DNA of 64,000 nt from an uncultured Eubacteriales bacterium (GCA_905209085.1 CAJLRM010000001.1:496001-560000), one strand, 5' to 3'. Counted from the first letter of the stretch, positions 51,201 through 60,095 are shown. Notes: generated by a model from the letters alone, not told the origin. Made by a program: numbers and translations.

Positions 51201-52635
51201 CATAGCCGCCCGAAAGAGTATACTCCCCGTTTGCGCTGAGAGAAGGGACCGCATCCAATTCCGCTATCTTATAATTGTCTATGTAGACGTTGCCGCCTCC
51301 CCCTATAAATTTTGCCCAAAGGCTTATGCCGTTGCCGATCTGTTCATAACTCACCACTTCGGAAAAACGGTGCACGACGCCGTCGTTCGCTTCGCCGAGA
51401 GCGAGATCTTTCTTCCAGGAAGAAGAAGCCGATTTGACGCAAAATTCCCCTTTGGACGTCCCCTCCGTCAGGTAATCGAAAGAGATCGAGTAATATTTTC
51501 CCGCGGTAAAAGGCGCTTTGTACCACAAGCTATCCCAAACGCTCGAACGAAGGGTGAAATAGCCGTTGCAGTCGTACGTTACCTCTTTGGTGTTGGGAGT
51601 GATCTTCAACACTTTGCCGTTCATGCCTTCCGGTCCGTCCACGATCGATACGTTGTCGTAATATTGATACAGAGGATTTTGTCCCGTATTGGAAGCCGTC
51701 GTATTGTGAATAGTCGTTACGTCGTAATCCGTGGCGAAAATAACGTTCGTCGAAACGGTAAAGGCATAGCTGTCGTTATTGGAAAGGTACAATCTGTATT
51801 CCGTACTCTTATAATTCAGGCTCAGCCATTCCGCTTTTACGGTAAACGAATCTTCGTCGTACTCATAATACCGCGCATCGATTTCTATCTCTCCCTGCAT
51901 CAATTTTACGGGCGTCGTACCGTTATACCCGACAAAATAAGTCACTCCCGCATCCTTTCCGTATACGAAGGCCTTATTTGTTTCCTCGTCGAACGTCGTC
52001 TTTAACGACTGCATAATTTTGACGGTGCAGACGACGTCCTCTTCCGTTTCGGCGTCGGTAACCGCCAAAACGCGATGTTCTCCCAATTCGAGAGTCAAAA
52101 CGAACTCGTCTTCTATGACGAGCGCCTGTTTGGCATCGTCGTAAGTATAAAGAGCGGAGGACAGCAATTCCCCATCCACTTCCACATAAAACAGCTGCGC
52201 GCCGTCCAGATCGAGCGGAAGTTCCAGCGCGGCTCCGCCCAGTCGATCGTATTCATAGCTTTCCCGCGTAAAGGAAGGCGCGGGATCGGGCGCCTGCGAT
52301 GCCTCCCACTTCGCCGTAAAGACGGTGTCCCTTTCGGGAACGGTATACTCCGCCTCCGCCGCGTACAGAGTTTCTCCCAACAGCCAGCCTGCAAAGTCAT
52401 ATCCTTCATAGACGAAAGGATTGACCGCGAGAGAAATGACTGTCCCCGCCGCATAACTGCTTTCGGCGGGCGCCTCTCCCGTTCCGCCTCCCGCGGAATA
52501 CGAAACGGAGTATTTTCGTTCCTCCGAAGATTGCGAAGGGGTTTTCGAGGATTCCTCTCCGCCGCCGCAGGCGTTAAACCCTACCAGGGTAAGCGCGACC
52601 GCGCACGACGTGAGAAAAATAAAGAGTTTTTTCAT
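48265..52635 (-). CDS. Giant surface lipoprotein with InlB repeat and duplicated binding modules
   Basis: 1456 residues. Lipobox signal (VGFNACGGG). One InlB B-repeat (about 43-113, VSYSAGGGTGEAPAESSYAAG ... TAKWEASQ). Then alternating Ig-like linkers and beta-sandwich modules of carbohydrate-binding type (each with YYSISFDYLTEGTSKG, YRVTFEYRIENLAQDS or TIVIFFDYETA in the middle and VYIDNYKI/VMLDDYRI/LYVDNFGFG at the end). The last two modules (about 1060-1260 and 1260-1456) are close internal duplicates. It opens the operon that ends with the GH36 enzyme. No catalytic motif is seen; it is probably a cell-surface glycan-capture scaffold. Confidence 0.7.
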   Translation of the reverse strand: MKKLFIFLTSCAVALTLVGFNACGGGEESSKTPSQSSEERKYSVSYSAGGGTGEAPAESSYAAGTVISLAVNPFVYEGYDFAGWLLGETLYAAEAEYTVPERDTVFTAKWEASQAPDPAPSFTRESYEYDRLGGAALELPLDLDGAQLFYVEVDGELLSSALYTYDDAKQALVIEDEFVLTLELGEHRVLAVTDAETEEDVVCTVKIMQSLKTTFDEETNKAFVYGKDAGVTYFVGYNGTTPVKLMQGEIEIDARYYEYDEDSFTVKAEWLSLNYKSTEYRLYLSNNDSYAFTVSTNVIFATDYDVTTIHNTTASNTGQNPLYQYYDNVSIVDGPEGMNGKVLKITPNTKEVTYDCNGYFTLRSSVWDSLWYKAPFTAGKYYSISFDYLTEGTSKGEFCVKSASSSWKKDLALGEANDGVVHRFSEVVSYEQIGNGISLWAKFIGGGGNVYIDNYKIAELDAVPSLSANGEYTLSGGYAMNFDSAGFVYSVLLDSETAEAVYDGKNGTLTFPASVMEALEAGSHEVKIITPVVTLSAEIRVVDNRVAEFSDTKVTYKALRKESVKACGSFTEGIELISLKQIVREYDDGYSGGWNFAQGDTETNFADRVLFKTGLDDTGYLQFPAAFLDCFWGETVFVAEFSNGAKREITVDCSDVLMFTNYDETTLFGYLNASAAPGSPLNSGMWNSEMAIEPRGDGGGNALFIRSTENAEDACAFSVRMHAHPWEWYTVQGTAGNAYRVTFEYRIENLAQDSVYFYIMSIGGENRDENFFGEYDALDYVAGDNYYKVRYNLIADGQTHVFDSGWFLYSSELRMMKIQLPKFAEADGAYVMLDDYRIVTARGISNPLNGLEDYSLGQSEPFGVDLNGQSVLSLRVNGEEFEYAAADGFLTLSKELLKELPPASYEIVLVTDVGRFVGNFLVSDDRAAALSETSKTVARGEGNIKLAGEFDLSLKVVSLTRLGSNFWDSANEVPGQMNAAYVTILADGLELSQSLVDQAYGTTAYTVAFDNGKEVSFTLVSNILHYTDYDETYVHATLTGNSQVCQDSDMWQVVESDGNRKIKYTPEAATQAHAVNAINGNGTDNFIFTFDNRNVGSYNWWDQYFASGDTIVIFFDYETALAGKTSHYQFTWIDKEQVRHPLPLSGKGTFYLELSADNLWGFGIHCPANSKGEVEGTCLYVDNFGFGYKMNKDYLTEYAKKVLYNGGEVTLAGSFPEGLTVTSLKRYGTNFWDDTKAAAGEINTSYAMLTVNGLVLSESLVNQVYGMETFWLALSDGKTLRFTLTSNLLHFTNYDETFVHEASTGNIRSCQDTSMWSVVEKNGGRRIEYRPGNATLGHSTGALNGNGMDNGVFTFSNTSLGNHWWWEYEFKADDTILIFFDYEVMAGDKTPNYMFRYFDAKGTAHATPLSGSGTFKIEIAASDLAAFGIFCPASSPDEVAGTYMSIDNFGFGIKEK

Positions 52636-52680
52636 AATTTCCCTCCTCTGGGCAGAATTATATAATGATGGATTATCTCC

Positions 52681-52740
52681 ATTATATCATTGAATTTACC
52701 ACAATTCAAGTGTAAATTATTGCAATTTATTTGCCAATAT
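52681..52740. promoter_or_regulatory. Divergent promoter region with operator-like repeat
   Basis: Minus strand: TTGAAT (52704-52709), 17-base spacer, TATAAT (52681-52686) for the lipoprotein operon. Plus strand: TTGCAA, 17-base spacer, TACACT for the ArsR-type gene. Between them lies TTTACCAC...GTGTAAA (52695-52716), an imperfect inverted repeat that could bind the regulator and control both directions. Confidence 0.55.
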
Positions 52741-52777
52741 GTTACACTTATACTGTACCAACGGAGGAAAGAAACGG

Positions 52778-53770
52778 ATGGAATTCGAAGAAGACGCATT
52801 GCGTTTTACCAACGGAGTCAACAAAAACAGGGTGTTGGAAATCGACAATCCCGAATGCACAAACGATATATCCCTCGTGGGAAGAGCGTTGACGGCGCCC
52901 GTCAGAATCCAGATTCTGCATATGCTGAACAAGAAGCCGATGCTGCTTTCCCAAATCGCGGCGGAATTGGATCTGCCCTTGTCTTCCGCCGCGTTTCATC
53001 TTCGCGTTCTCGAAGACGCGCAGCTGATCACGATAGACTTTTCCACCAAACGGAAAGGGACTCTCAAATGGTATAGTTACGCGCTTCCCAAAACTCTTAT
53101 CTTACGGCTTCGGCAAGTGGACGGAGGCAATCAACGGGCGTTTGTTCCCTATTCGCAAAGCATCAATATCGGAGATTATATCGACGCCGATTTTTCTCCC
53201 TACTGCGGAATCGCCACCGAGCGGCAGCACATTATGGAAGACGAGCCGAGAAGAACGTTTATTCCCGAACGGCGGGACGCGCAGATCATCTGGTCAAGAT
53301 ACAGCGGGTATCTTCTGTATGCCGTTCCCAACGATTACGCAATAAAGGGAAAACTCTCGGAAATAAATTTTTCCGCGGAACTGTGTTCCGAAACGATGGG
53401 GTACAACAACGAATATCCCAGCGATATTACTTTTTGGATAAACGACACGGAGCTTTGCACGTTTACCTGTCCCGGAGATTACGGCGACCGCTACGGGAAA
53501 TACACACCGCCGTGGTGGTTTCCCGAAAGTACGAAATACGGACTGCTTACGACGGTGAGCATACGCGAACGAGGCGTGTATCTGAATGAAAAACTCGTCA
53601 ACAAGCGCGTAAAACTCGGCGGTCTTAATCTGACGAAGGGAAATCGCACGACTCTAAAAATAGGAGTCAAAAAGGACGCGGAACATTTGGGGGGATTTAA
53701 TATTTTCGGCGATAAATTCGGGGATTATAACCAGGGAATCGTCTTTACCGCCATCTACGAAAACAACTAA
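52778..53770 (+). CDS. ArsR-type winged-helix regulator with a large C-terminal domain
   Basis: About 330 residues; ATG 52778 preceded by GGAGGAAAG. Residues about 28-100 form an ArsR-like winged helix (LTAPVRIQILHMLNKKPMLLSQIAAELDLP, then SSAAFHLRVLEDAQLI). The following 230 residues are beta-rich with many aromatic residues (YGKYTPPWWFPESTKYG) and no recognised family; the region may sense a sugar. ArsR proteins are normally about 100 residues. It is divergent from the galactoside lipoprotein operon and very likely controls it. Confidence 0.75.
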   Translation: MEFEEDALRFTNGVNKNRVLEIDNPECTNDISLVGRALTAPVRIQILHMLNKKPMLLSQIAAELDLPLSSAAFHLRVLEDAQLITIDFSTKRKGTLKWYSYALPKTLILRLRQVDGGNQRAFVPYSQSINIGDYIDADFSPYCGIATERQHIMEDEPRRTFIPERRDAQIIWSRYSGYLLYAVPNDYAIKGKLSEINFSAELCSETMGYNNEYPSDITFWINDTELCTFTCPGDYGDRYGKYTPPWWFPESTKYGLLTTVSIRERGVYLNEKLVNKRVKLGGLNLTKGNRTTLKIGVKKDAEHLGGFNIFGDKFGDYNQGIVFTAIYENN

Positions 53771-54004
53771 ACGGCTGAGGCTCGCAAAAAACGTATCCGC
53801 AAAACGCCTCCTTGCTTTGGCCGAAATTTCCAAACCATGGTTTTCACGAACATCCCGCAATCTTCCGAATTCTCTTTTTAGGGAATTTTTTGCGCTCGTT
53901 TTTTATTTTGCCGTCTATCTTCACATCTTCCGCCCGAGGTGCCTTTTCCCTTTCAGGCGCGGGCGAACGACGTCTTTTTCCCGATTTGTTTTTCCAAAAG
54001 AGCA

Positions 54005-54029
54005 AGCCCTCCGATATTTTCGGAGGGCT
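54005..54029 (-). terminator. Terminator hairpin of the second importer operon
   Basis: Arms AGCCCTCCGA / TCGGAGGGCT, loop TATTT, 23 bases after the stop of the membrane-anchored protein. The T-tract is short. The rest of 53771-54051 shows no gene. Confidence 0.65.
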
Positions 54030-54051
54030 GATTGTTAAGCTTTTTCGGATT

Positions 54052-56253
54052 TTATTTCTGTGCCTTGCGCTTCTTGAAAAGAATGATTCCGCCGGCCAGC
54101 AAAAGCGCGCTCATCGCTGCCATGCCGCCCCCGAAAATCAGGTTGCTGCCGCAGCCGCCGCTTCCCGAAGAGTTGTCGTTAGGTCCGCTGGAAGTGCCGC
54201 TCCCCGAATCGTCGGAAGCGCCGCCGCCCGAAGGAGCCGTGATCGTGTACGTTTCCACCGTTTCGCCGTCTTTGGAAAGGACGAGTTTGCAGCCCGTGGT
54301 CAGCGTATCCGTGCCCGCAAGCGCACTGCCGTCCGCTTTTTGAAGCGCCATTGCGTATCCCTCGCCCGCATAGACGAATTCCTCGAATTTTTCCGCGGTC
54401 ATCTCTTCGCTGAGCGTGATAGAGGTGCCTTCAATGACGATTTTATCAGAAGTATTGACGAGAGCCTCGGTTTCGCCGCCGTCGTCGATGATGACGGACA
54501 ATTCCTTTTCGCTCGTTTCGTACATGGATACGGATCCGATTTGTAAGCCGCCCTGGAATCCGAGCGCGGGATCCGCCGTCCCGTCGAAACCGATGAAAAT
54601 TTTATACGTTCCCGATGCCTTCGGCGTAAAGATCAGGGATACGGGCACATAGGCGTTGTCCCTTTCCATGCGGTACGCCGCACGCGCTTCCACTTCTCCC
54701 GTTTCGGTCACGCCGTCGTCGCCCTGCGCGGCGGGAGTCGCCGTGAGGACGATGGGGCTGTAAAGACTATCGTACATAGTGCTCGCGCCGCTGATCACGT
54801 ACGGACGGACGCGCGCCGTCACTTTATACAATTGTCCCGCTTTCAGTTCCACCACCTGACAGATGCCGTCGCCGGCGTTCCATTGGCTCAGCCAGACGTT
54901 TTTGCCGCTGGAAAATCCTTTGCCGTCTTCGACGCCGACCTGACTGTTCCCGCCGAGAAGCCACCAGTCCTCTTCGCCTTCCGCAAAATTCCCATTGGAA
55001 AGAAGATCTGTTTTTCCTTCGGGCAGATCGTAACCCGCCTTGAAGAATTTTGCGTCGTCCACGTAAAGTCCGACGCCGTAGGAGCCGGCGGACTGCGCCA
55101 CTTTACAGTGAAAGTAAACGTATACTTCCGTGTATTCGCCCACGTTGCATTGCGCGGAGAGCATGGTGTATCTCGTCACCGAAATGTCCTCGCCCTTTAA
55201 GGAATTGGAAGCGAGTTTCTCTTCCGTCCCGTCCGCCTTGATGCCGCTGATCCCGATCGCTCCCGAAGTGATATCGCTGAATTCGTTTGTCCATTTGGAA
55301 ACGGACGCATACAGCGCGTAATGGGAATTAGGCTCCACGGTCACTTTCTGTTTTACAAAGATCTCGCCGTCCACGACGCCCGCGTCCGCGACGAGATACA
55401 TCGCTTTTTTGCCTTCGCTGTTCTTATCTTGCAGCTCGGACCCCGAGGGGACGAGTCCGGCGGGCACGGTGTCGAAGCCGTATCCCATTCCTCCCGTAGA
55501 ATCCGCTTCCCACACCTCCTTATTTTCGGCGTCGGAGCCTTCGAATCCGGGCTGTTTGAGCAGGTTTTCGCTGCCCGGCGAAATCACCTTCTCCGCGAGC
55601 GTAAGCGAAACGTCGTCGATATACGCCGTCATTTTTTGAAGTCGGATAAACGCGCGAAGAGTGGTGTGATTGCCCGTATTGAACACGCCCGAAAACAAGC
55701 TGTATCCGTTATAATACGCCCACGCCCCGTCCTCGTCTTTCACCGCGCGGTTCGTATCGATGATATTGTCCGCCCAGCGATGCTGCTGTACATATATTTT
55801 CTCGTCCTCGCGCGATTCGCTGGCAAAGCCGAAATAAATATTGGCGCTGCCCAGATTCGAGCTGGCGCTGCGAAGGCGGAAGGAGAGCACGTAATCCGTA
55901 TTGGCGTACACGTCCACCACCTGCGCCACTTCGGGATAGTTTCCCGAGTTGCCGGGCGCCACCAGCTTGACCGCCTTTTCCCCCGCGTAAACGTCTTCGT
56001 CGGCCACCAGATCCCACGAGCCGCCCTTGGCTGCGGAAGAGGTCGTGTCGATCGTCCATGCGCCCGTATCCTCCTTGGTCACGCCTTCAAACCCGCCGTC
56101 TTCCATCAGATTGGACGTGGTGAGAGAGGACGTGTCCTCGCTCACCGTCGCGGCTTTTGCGCCGAGTTTGCCCCCGAACGCCGAGGCGGCGCACGTCAGT
56201 GCGAAGGACAGCGTCAATGCGATCCCGGCCGCCTTCTTTCCAAAGTTTTTCAT
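54052..56253 (-). CDS. Membrane-anchored surface protein with carbohydrate-binding-like modules
   Basis: 733 residues from ATG 56253 (AGGAGG upstream). Signal peptide ends near AASAFG. Three or four beta-sandwich modules follow, each opening with a phrase such as LMEDGGFEG, LLKQPGFEGS or LLSNGNFAEGEEDW and closing with YIDDVSL or YVDDAKF, the CBM4/9-like pattern. A Ser/Gly linker leads to GGCGSNLIFGGG, one membrane helix and KKRKAQK. The G-C-G-S tail before the helix recurs in Firmicutes surface proteins and may be a processing signal. It ends the second importer operon and probably binds its glycan. Confidence 0.7.
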   Translation of the reverse strand: MKNFGKKAAGIALTLSFALTCAASAFGGKLGAKAATVSEDTSSLTTSNLMEDGGFEGVTKEDTGAWTIDTTSSAAKGGSWDLVADEDVYAGEKAVKLVAPGNSGNYPEVAQVVDVYANTDYVLSFRLRSASSNLGSANIYFGFASESREDEKIYVQQHRWADNIIDTNRAVKDEDGAWAYYNGYSLFSGVFNTGNHTTLRAFIRLQKMTAYIDDVSLTLAEKVISPGSENLLKQPGFEGSDAENKEVWEADSTGGMGYGFDTVPAGLVPSGSELQDKNSEGKKAMYLVADAGVVDGEIFVKQKVTVEPNSHYALYASVSKWTNEFSDITSGAIGISGIKADGTEEKLASNSLKGEDISVTRYTMLSAQCNVGEYTEVYVYFHCKVAQSAGSYGVGLYVDDAKFFKAGYDLPEGKTDLLSNGNFAEGEEDWWLLGGNSQVGVEDGKGFSSGKNVWLSQWNAGDGICQVVELKAGQLYKVTARVRPYVISGASTMYDSLYSPIVLTATPAAQGDDGVTETGEVEARAAYRMERDNAYVPVSLIFTPKASGTYKIFIGFDGTADPALGFQGGLQIGSVSMYETSEKELSVIIDDGGETEALVNTSDKIVIEGTSITLSEEMTAEKFEEFVYAGEGYAMALQKADGSALAGTDTLTTGCKLVLSKDGETVETYTITAPSGGGASDDSGSGTSSGPNDNSSGSGGCGSNLIFGGGMAAMSALLLAGGIILFKKRKAQK

Positions 56254-56278
56254 AACATTCCTCCTGTTTTTTATAATT

Positions 56279-58084
56279 TCAGATTTTGAATAATTCAAAA
56301 TCGTCTACCCTGAGAATCTCCGACGAGGACGAACCCGTAAAGCCCGCCCCTATCGTGACGACGGTTTGGTTTCCCGTCTTGAAATTGATGGTGATTTTCG
56401 TCCATTCGCCGCACTTTTCGAAATCCTTGCTGCGGATAGTGGCGTCCCCCGCCTTCGCAAACAGCGTGATCTTCGAGGAAAACGCGTCGTTTGTGCGCAC
56501 CATGCAGGAAAGAGTGTAATTTGTCTGCGCTTTCAGCTCCACGGACTGCGAAATGTCCTGCCAGCCCTTTGCGCCCGTCAGCTTCATACAGGTCATGCCC
56601 GTATACGCTTCCTCTTTCATGCTTTCCGCCTTTACCCTGCCGTTCGCCGTCGTCGTCCAGTTGTTATGGGGCGTACTGTTCAAATCGGTATATCTATACG
56701 TCACGTGGCGCTCGAATCCGGGGTCCTGCAATACGCGCATCTTTTCCATCTCTTCTTCCGTATACGTGACGCGCTCCATAGGCTCCGGATTTTTGCTGTT
56801 TTTGTAGGCGCCGATCTCCGCCCTCTTCGCCCCCTCGGGAATGACGAGGCTGAGCGTTCCGTCCACATACGCCACCTTTCCGCCCTGCGCGGGGACGATC
56901 TTCTTGATCAGTTCCACACAGGTGTCCGCCGTCTTATCCACCGTCATGTTGGTGTATTTGAACTGCTGTTTTTCCGTAATGCCCTGCTTATAGACCGACT
57001 CCATCTTGTCGTAGCCCGTGATGGCGGAGATGATGCCGAAGGATGCCGCTGCCGTGGAATCCGCGTCGTTGGCGCACTGGACGGTGATCTTCGCCGATTT
57101 CAGCGGATCGCCTTCGCCGTAGAGAAGCCCTATGACGGTAAACGCCGTGCACATCTTCGCGTCTAAAAGAATGCCGCCGCTGGGCCAGGGAATCCATTGA
57201 TATTCCACATCCGTGTTGTTCAGGACATATTTTCCGTAAATAAACTCGAAAGTTTCCTGCGCGGTCTTTCCGCCGTCGTGCTTGGCGAGGGTGTCCTTGA
57301 TTACCAGCGCCGTCCAGGAATCCTGCGGCACCGCCGCAAGCCCCGTTTCCACGATCTTTCGGACGTCGTCCGTAAAGAACGCCTCGCCGTACATGGCGGC
57401 GATGACCTGCGCCCCGTAAATGCCGTCGCCATAGGTGCAGATCTCGGCAAACCGCTCCACGATCTCGTTGGAATATCCCGTCATATTCAGTCCGAGAAGT
57501 CCGCCGAAAGAGGCGCCGCACTGATAGGAATTTCCGTCGGGGAACCACGTCGTCAGATCCCCGCCCGCCGAATATTTGGGATATCCCGCGTAAGGGGGCG
57601 CATAGCCGCGTTCCATGGCGTCGTTGTTGGAGCCGTTCCAATACTCGAAATCGCGGTTATACATATCGATCCCCAGCTGTTTGCCGGTGGCGTCGAGTCC
57701 GAGCCTGTCGAGGGCCTCGATGGCGGAAACGGCAAGATACAAATCGTCCTGATTATACCCTTCTATTTCCGTCTTTGTCGTCCAGCCGGGCAGACGGGAA
57801 TCCTCTATCCACAGTTTGGATTTGAATTCCCAGGGATAGGCGTATCCCACTCCCGCCATGGTGCCCACGAGGGCGCCCTTCACTTTGTCGCGATAGGTGT
57901 CCAAAGACAAAACGGAAGTCGTTTTAGGCAACGCCGACGAGGAGATATGCTCGTATCCGTCCGACGAGCCGCCGCCTTGTGAATCATTCGAGGACGCGGA
58001 CGGATTGCCGCCGCACGCCGTCAGCGCAAAGCAGCTTGCCGCTAACGCGACGCACAGCGCACTAAGCAGTCTTTTTTGTTTCAT
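56279..58084 (-). CDS. Lipoprotein with ADP-ribosylglycohydrolase fold and C-terminal binding module
   Basis: 601 residues. Lipobox (CFALTACGG). Residues about 60-400 match the all-helical ADP-ribosylglycohydrolase (DraG/ARH) family: KVKGALVGTMAGVGYAYPWEF at the first helix, EGYNQDDLYLAVSAIEAL where the family has its DDT metal motif, and CANDADSTAAASFGIISAITG where it has GxDTDTxAA. Residues about 460-601 are a beta-sandwich of carbohydrate-binding type. Since it is outside the cell and sits in a sugar-importer operon, a glycan is a more likely substrate than ADP-ribosylated protein. That is inference. Confidence 0.7.
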   Translation of the reverse strand: MKQKRLLSALCVALAASCFALTACGGNPSASSNDSQGGGSSDGYEHISSSALPKTTSVLSLDTYRDKVKGALVGTMAGVGYAYPWEFKSKLWIEDSRLPGWTTKTEIEGYNQDDLYLAVSAIEALDRLGLDATGKQLGIDMYNRDFEYWNGSNNDAMERGYAPPYAGYPKYSAGGDLTTWFPDGNSYQCGASFGGLLGLNMTGYSNEIVERFAEICTYGDGIYGAQVIAAMYGEAFFTDDVRKIVETGLAAVPQDSWTALVIKDTLAKHDGGKTAQETFEFIYGKYVLNNTDVEYQWIPWPSGGILLDAKMCTAFTVIGLLYGEGDPLKSAKITVQCANDADSTAAASFGIISAITGYDKMESVYKQGITEKQQFKYTNMTVDKTADTCVELIKKIVPAQGGKVAYVDGTLSLVIPEGAKRAEIGAYKNSKNPEPMERVTYTEEEMEKMRVLQDPGFERHVTYRYTDLNSTPHNNWTTTANGRVKAESMKEEAYTGMTCMKLTGAKGWQDISQSVELKAQTNYTLSCMVRTNDAFSSKITLFAKAGDATIRSKDFEKCGEWTKITINFKTGNQTVVTIGAGFTGSSSSEILRVDDFELFKI

Positions 58085-58085
58085 G

Positions 58086-60089
58086 TCAAATTCCTCCTGT
58101 TTCCTTAACGTCGAAATATTCTATCTTCAAGACGCTGCCGTTCAAAACGAGAGCGCCGATACAGCCCTGCGAGTACCCGCCTTTATCCGTGTATTCCAGC
58201 GCGGCGCCGCACGCCTCCGCCGACAGCCGATCGCCCTGCGCCCGCACCCGCACCTCGAAGGCCTCCCCCGCCCTGTACGGGCAGACGGCGGAAGCGAGAA
58301 GCTCGCGCTTTCCCCTCGACTTTTTCACCAGCCGCATTTCTCCTTGCGTAAAGACCACTCCGTAGCTGCGCGCCGCTCCCTGCACCCGAACGAGCACGCC
58401 TGCGCAGTCGCCCAAACACAGCGTCATTCTCGTTTGCAGGGTGTAATCCCTCATGGGAAGGGAGGTATACAGTTCGCCCTCGTCGCAGCAGCGCCCGAAA
58501 AGGCAGCCCTCTTCCAGCGTCCAAAGCCCTTTAAAATAGGTGCATTGACTGACTTCTTTGTGTTCGAGGCTGTAATCCTCGACGTATTCGCGGGAAAAAT
58601 TCACGCGATAATCCGCATTTCCCGTTATTTTAAACCGCCGCAATATCGTTTCGCCGTCCGAGAGTATCCCTACCCTGTCCACCAGCGCCTCGCGGTCGGC
58701 GTCGATTTTTAACGACAATTTGCCGCTGCCGCTTTCGGAACAGACGACCTTTCCCGTATGTCTGTCGCGGTAAAAGAGCCGCGCATTTCCCTTTCCGCAC
58801 TCCACTTCCGCATACAGCGTATTTCCGGGCACCGCCACGGGCGAAAAACAGGGATCGTAACGATTGTCGTGCAGATCCTCTTTGCCGTAATAGGTCTTTA
58901 TGAACGTTTCGGAAGGACCGCCATCGCAAAGGCGCAGACCGCCGCCCACATTTTCCAAAATGCCCGTTTTGGAGCGAAAGCCGTGCGTACTTTGAGGAAA
59001 AGCAAAATCAAAATCCATGTCTTTTGCGTTCAGCTCGTACCTGCCCTCGTATTTTTCCCCGCTCAGCTCTACCGCCTTTGCGGCAAGCCGCTTTGCAAAG
59101 GTGGGAATATCCACGATGTTCGACGCGCCCAGTACGGACGAACACAGCGTCGTATCGTTGACGGGACGGAGCCATTTTTCCCCGATACTGTCCAAACCGC
59201 AGAACACGCCGAAAATAGCGCCGAGGTTTCCCACGTTGCAGTCGGTGTCAAAGCCGCTGTAATTGGCGATCTTCAAAGTTTTTTCGAAATTCCCCTCCCC
59301 GTACAGCATCGCCATCACCATGATCGCGGCGTTTGGAATGATGTGGCAGTTTCCCCCGAAATCCTCTTTCCAATAGCGTTTGCGGATATAGGCGAAACAT
59401 TCCGCCTGCGTACCGCCCTCCCGATAAATGCGGAGAAGCTCTTTCGTCATTTTCGCGTAATCGGACTCTTCGGGAATCGTCGAGAGGGCGGCTCGGAGAA
59501 TTTCCCCGACGCTCTTCGCCGTAAACGCCGCCGAAATGCACGCCGCGACGAATCTTCCGCCGTAGACGCCGTTTCCGTCGTGGGAAACGCGGGAGGCTTT
59601 CTCGGCCAGGTCCGCCGCCGCGACATACTCGCCGGGATAGATCAATCCCCATACGTCGCTGAATATCTGTCCGCCGATCTGTTCCGCCATCAATTTGCCG
59701 TTTTGCAGCATACTGCCGCTGCGAGGCGGAAGGATGCCCCGCGTCATATTGAGATACGCGGTATGCTCGGTGCTGACGCCATAGCCGCCCCACCAATAAA
59801 AGCCGTGAAGATAGGGCGCGTAATTCAGCCATCCTTCCCCGATCTCGGCGGAAGTGACGTTTTTCGAATCGGGACAGTCGGCAAAGCCCTTATAAAAGAA
59901 GATGGGACCGTTGCTGTCGTCGTCCGCCGCAAAATCGCGGTAATCGACGAAATATCCCTCCTTCCCCGCGAATTTTTCGGCAATCTGTTCCGCCGACCAC
60001 ATTTCCACGGGCGCCCCGTAGCGGATGCCGACGGCTTTGCCCAGCCAGCCCGCGTATATTTGTTCTACGATTTTGTCGGTTATTTTCAT
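58086..60089 (-). CDS. Cytosolic ADP-ribosylglycohydrolase-fold protein with LamG-like tail
   Basis: 667 residues, no signal peptide. The N-terminal 350 residues have the ARH fold pattern: IYAGWLGKAVGIRYGAPVE, FAADDDSNGPIFFYKG (acidic metal motif) and YSGFDTDCNVGNLGAIFGVFCG (second metal motif). The C-terminal half contains two beta-rich modules, the last (about 520-660) like a concanavalin-type domain. It is the intracellular partner of the lipoprotein of the same fold encoded one base downstream. The pair flanks an importer operon in the way that surface and cytosolic glycosidases usually do. Confidence 0.7.
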   Translation of the reverse strand: MKITDKIVEQIYAGWLGKAVGIRYGAPVEMWSAEQIAEKFAGKEGYFVDYRDFAADDDSNGPIFFYKGFADCPDSKNVTSAEIGEGWLNYAPYLHGFYWWGGYGVSTEHTAYLNMTRGILPPRSGSMLQNGKLMAEQIGGQIFSDVWGLIYPGEYVAAADLAEKASRVSHDGNGVYGGRFVAACISAAFTAKSVGEILRAALSTIPEESDYAKMTKELLRIYREGGTQAECFAYIRKRYWKEDFGGNCHIIPNAAIMVMAMLYGEGNFEKTLKIANYSGFDTDCNVGNLGAIFGVFCGLDSIGEKWLRPVNDTTLCSSVLGASNIVDIPTFAKRLAAKAVELSGEKYEGRYELNAKDMDFDFAFPQSTHGFRSKTGILENVGGGLRLCDGGPSETFIKTYYGKEDLHDNRYDPCFSPVAVPGNTLYAEVECGKGNARLFYRDRHTGKVVCSESGSGKLSLKIDADREALVDRVGILSDGETILRRFKITGNADYRVNFSREYVEDYSLEHKEVSQCTYFKGLWTLEEGCLFGRCCDEGELYTSLPMRDYTLQTRMTLCLGDCAGVLVRVQGAARSYGVVFTQGEMRLVKKSRGKRELLASAVCPYRAGEAFEVRVRAQGDRLSAEACGAALEYTDKGGYSQGCIGALVLNGSVLKIEYFDVKETGGI

Positions 60090-60095
60090 AAACGT

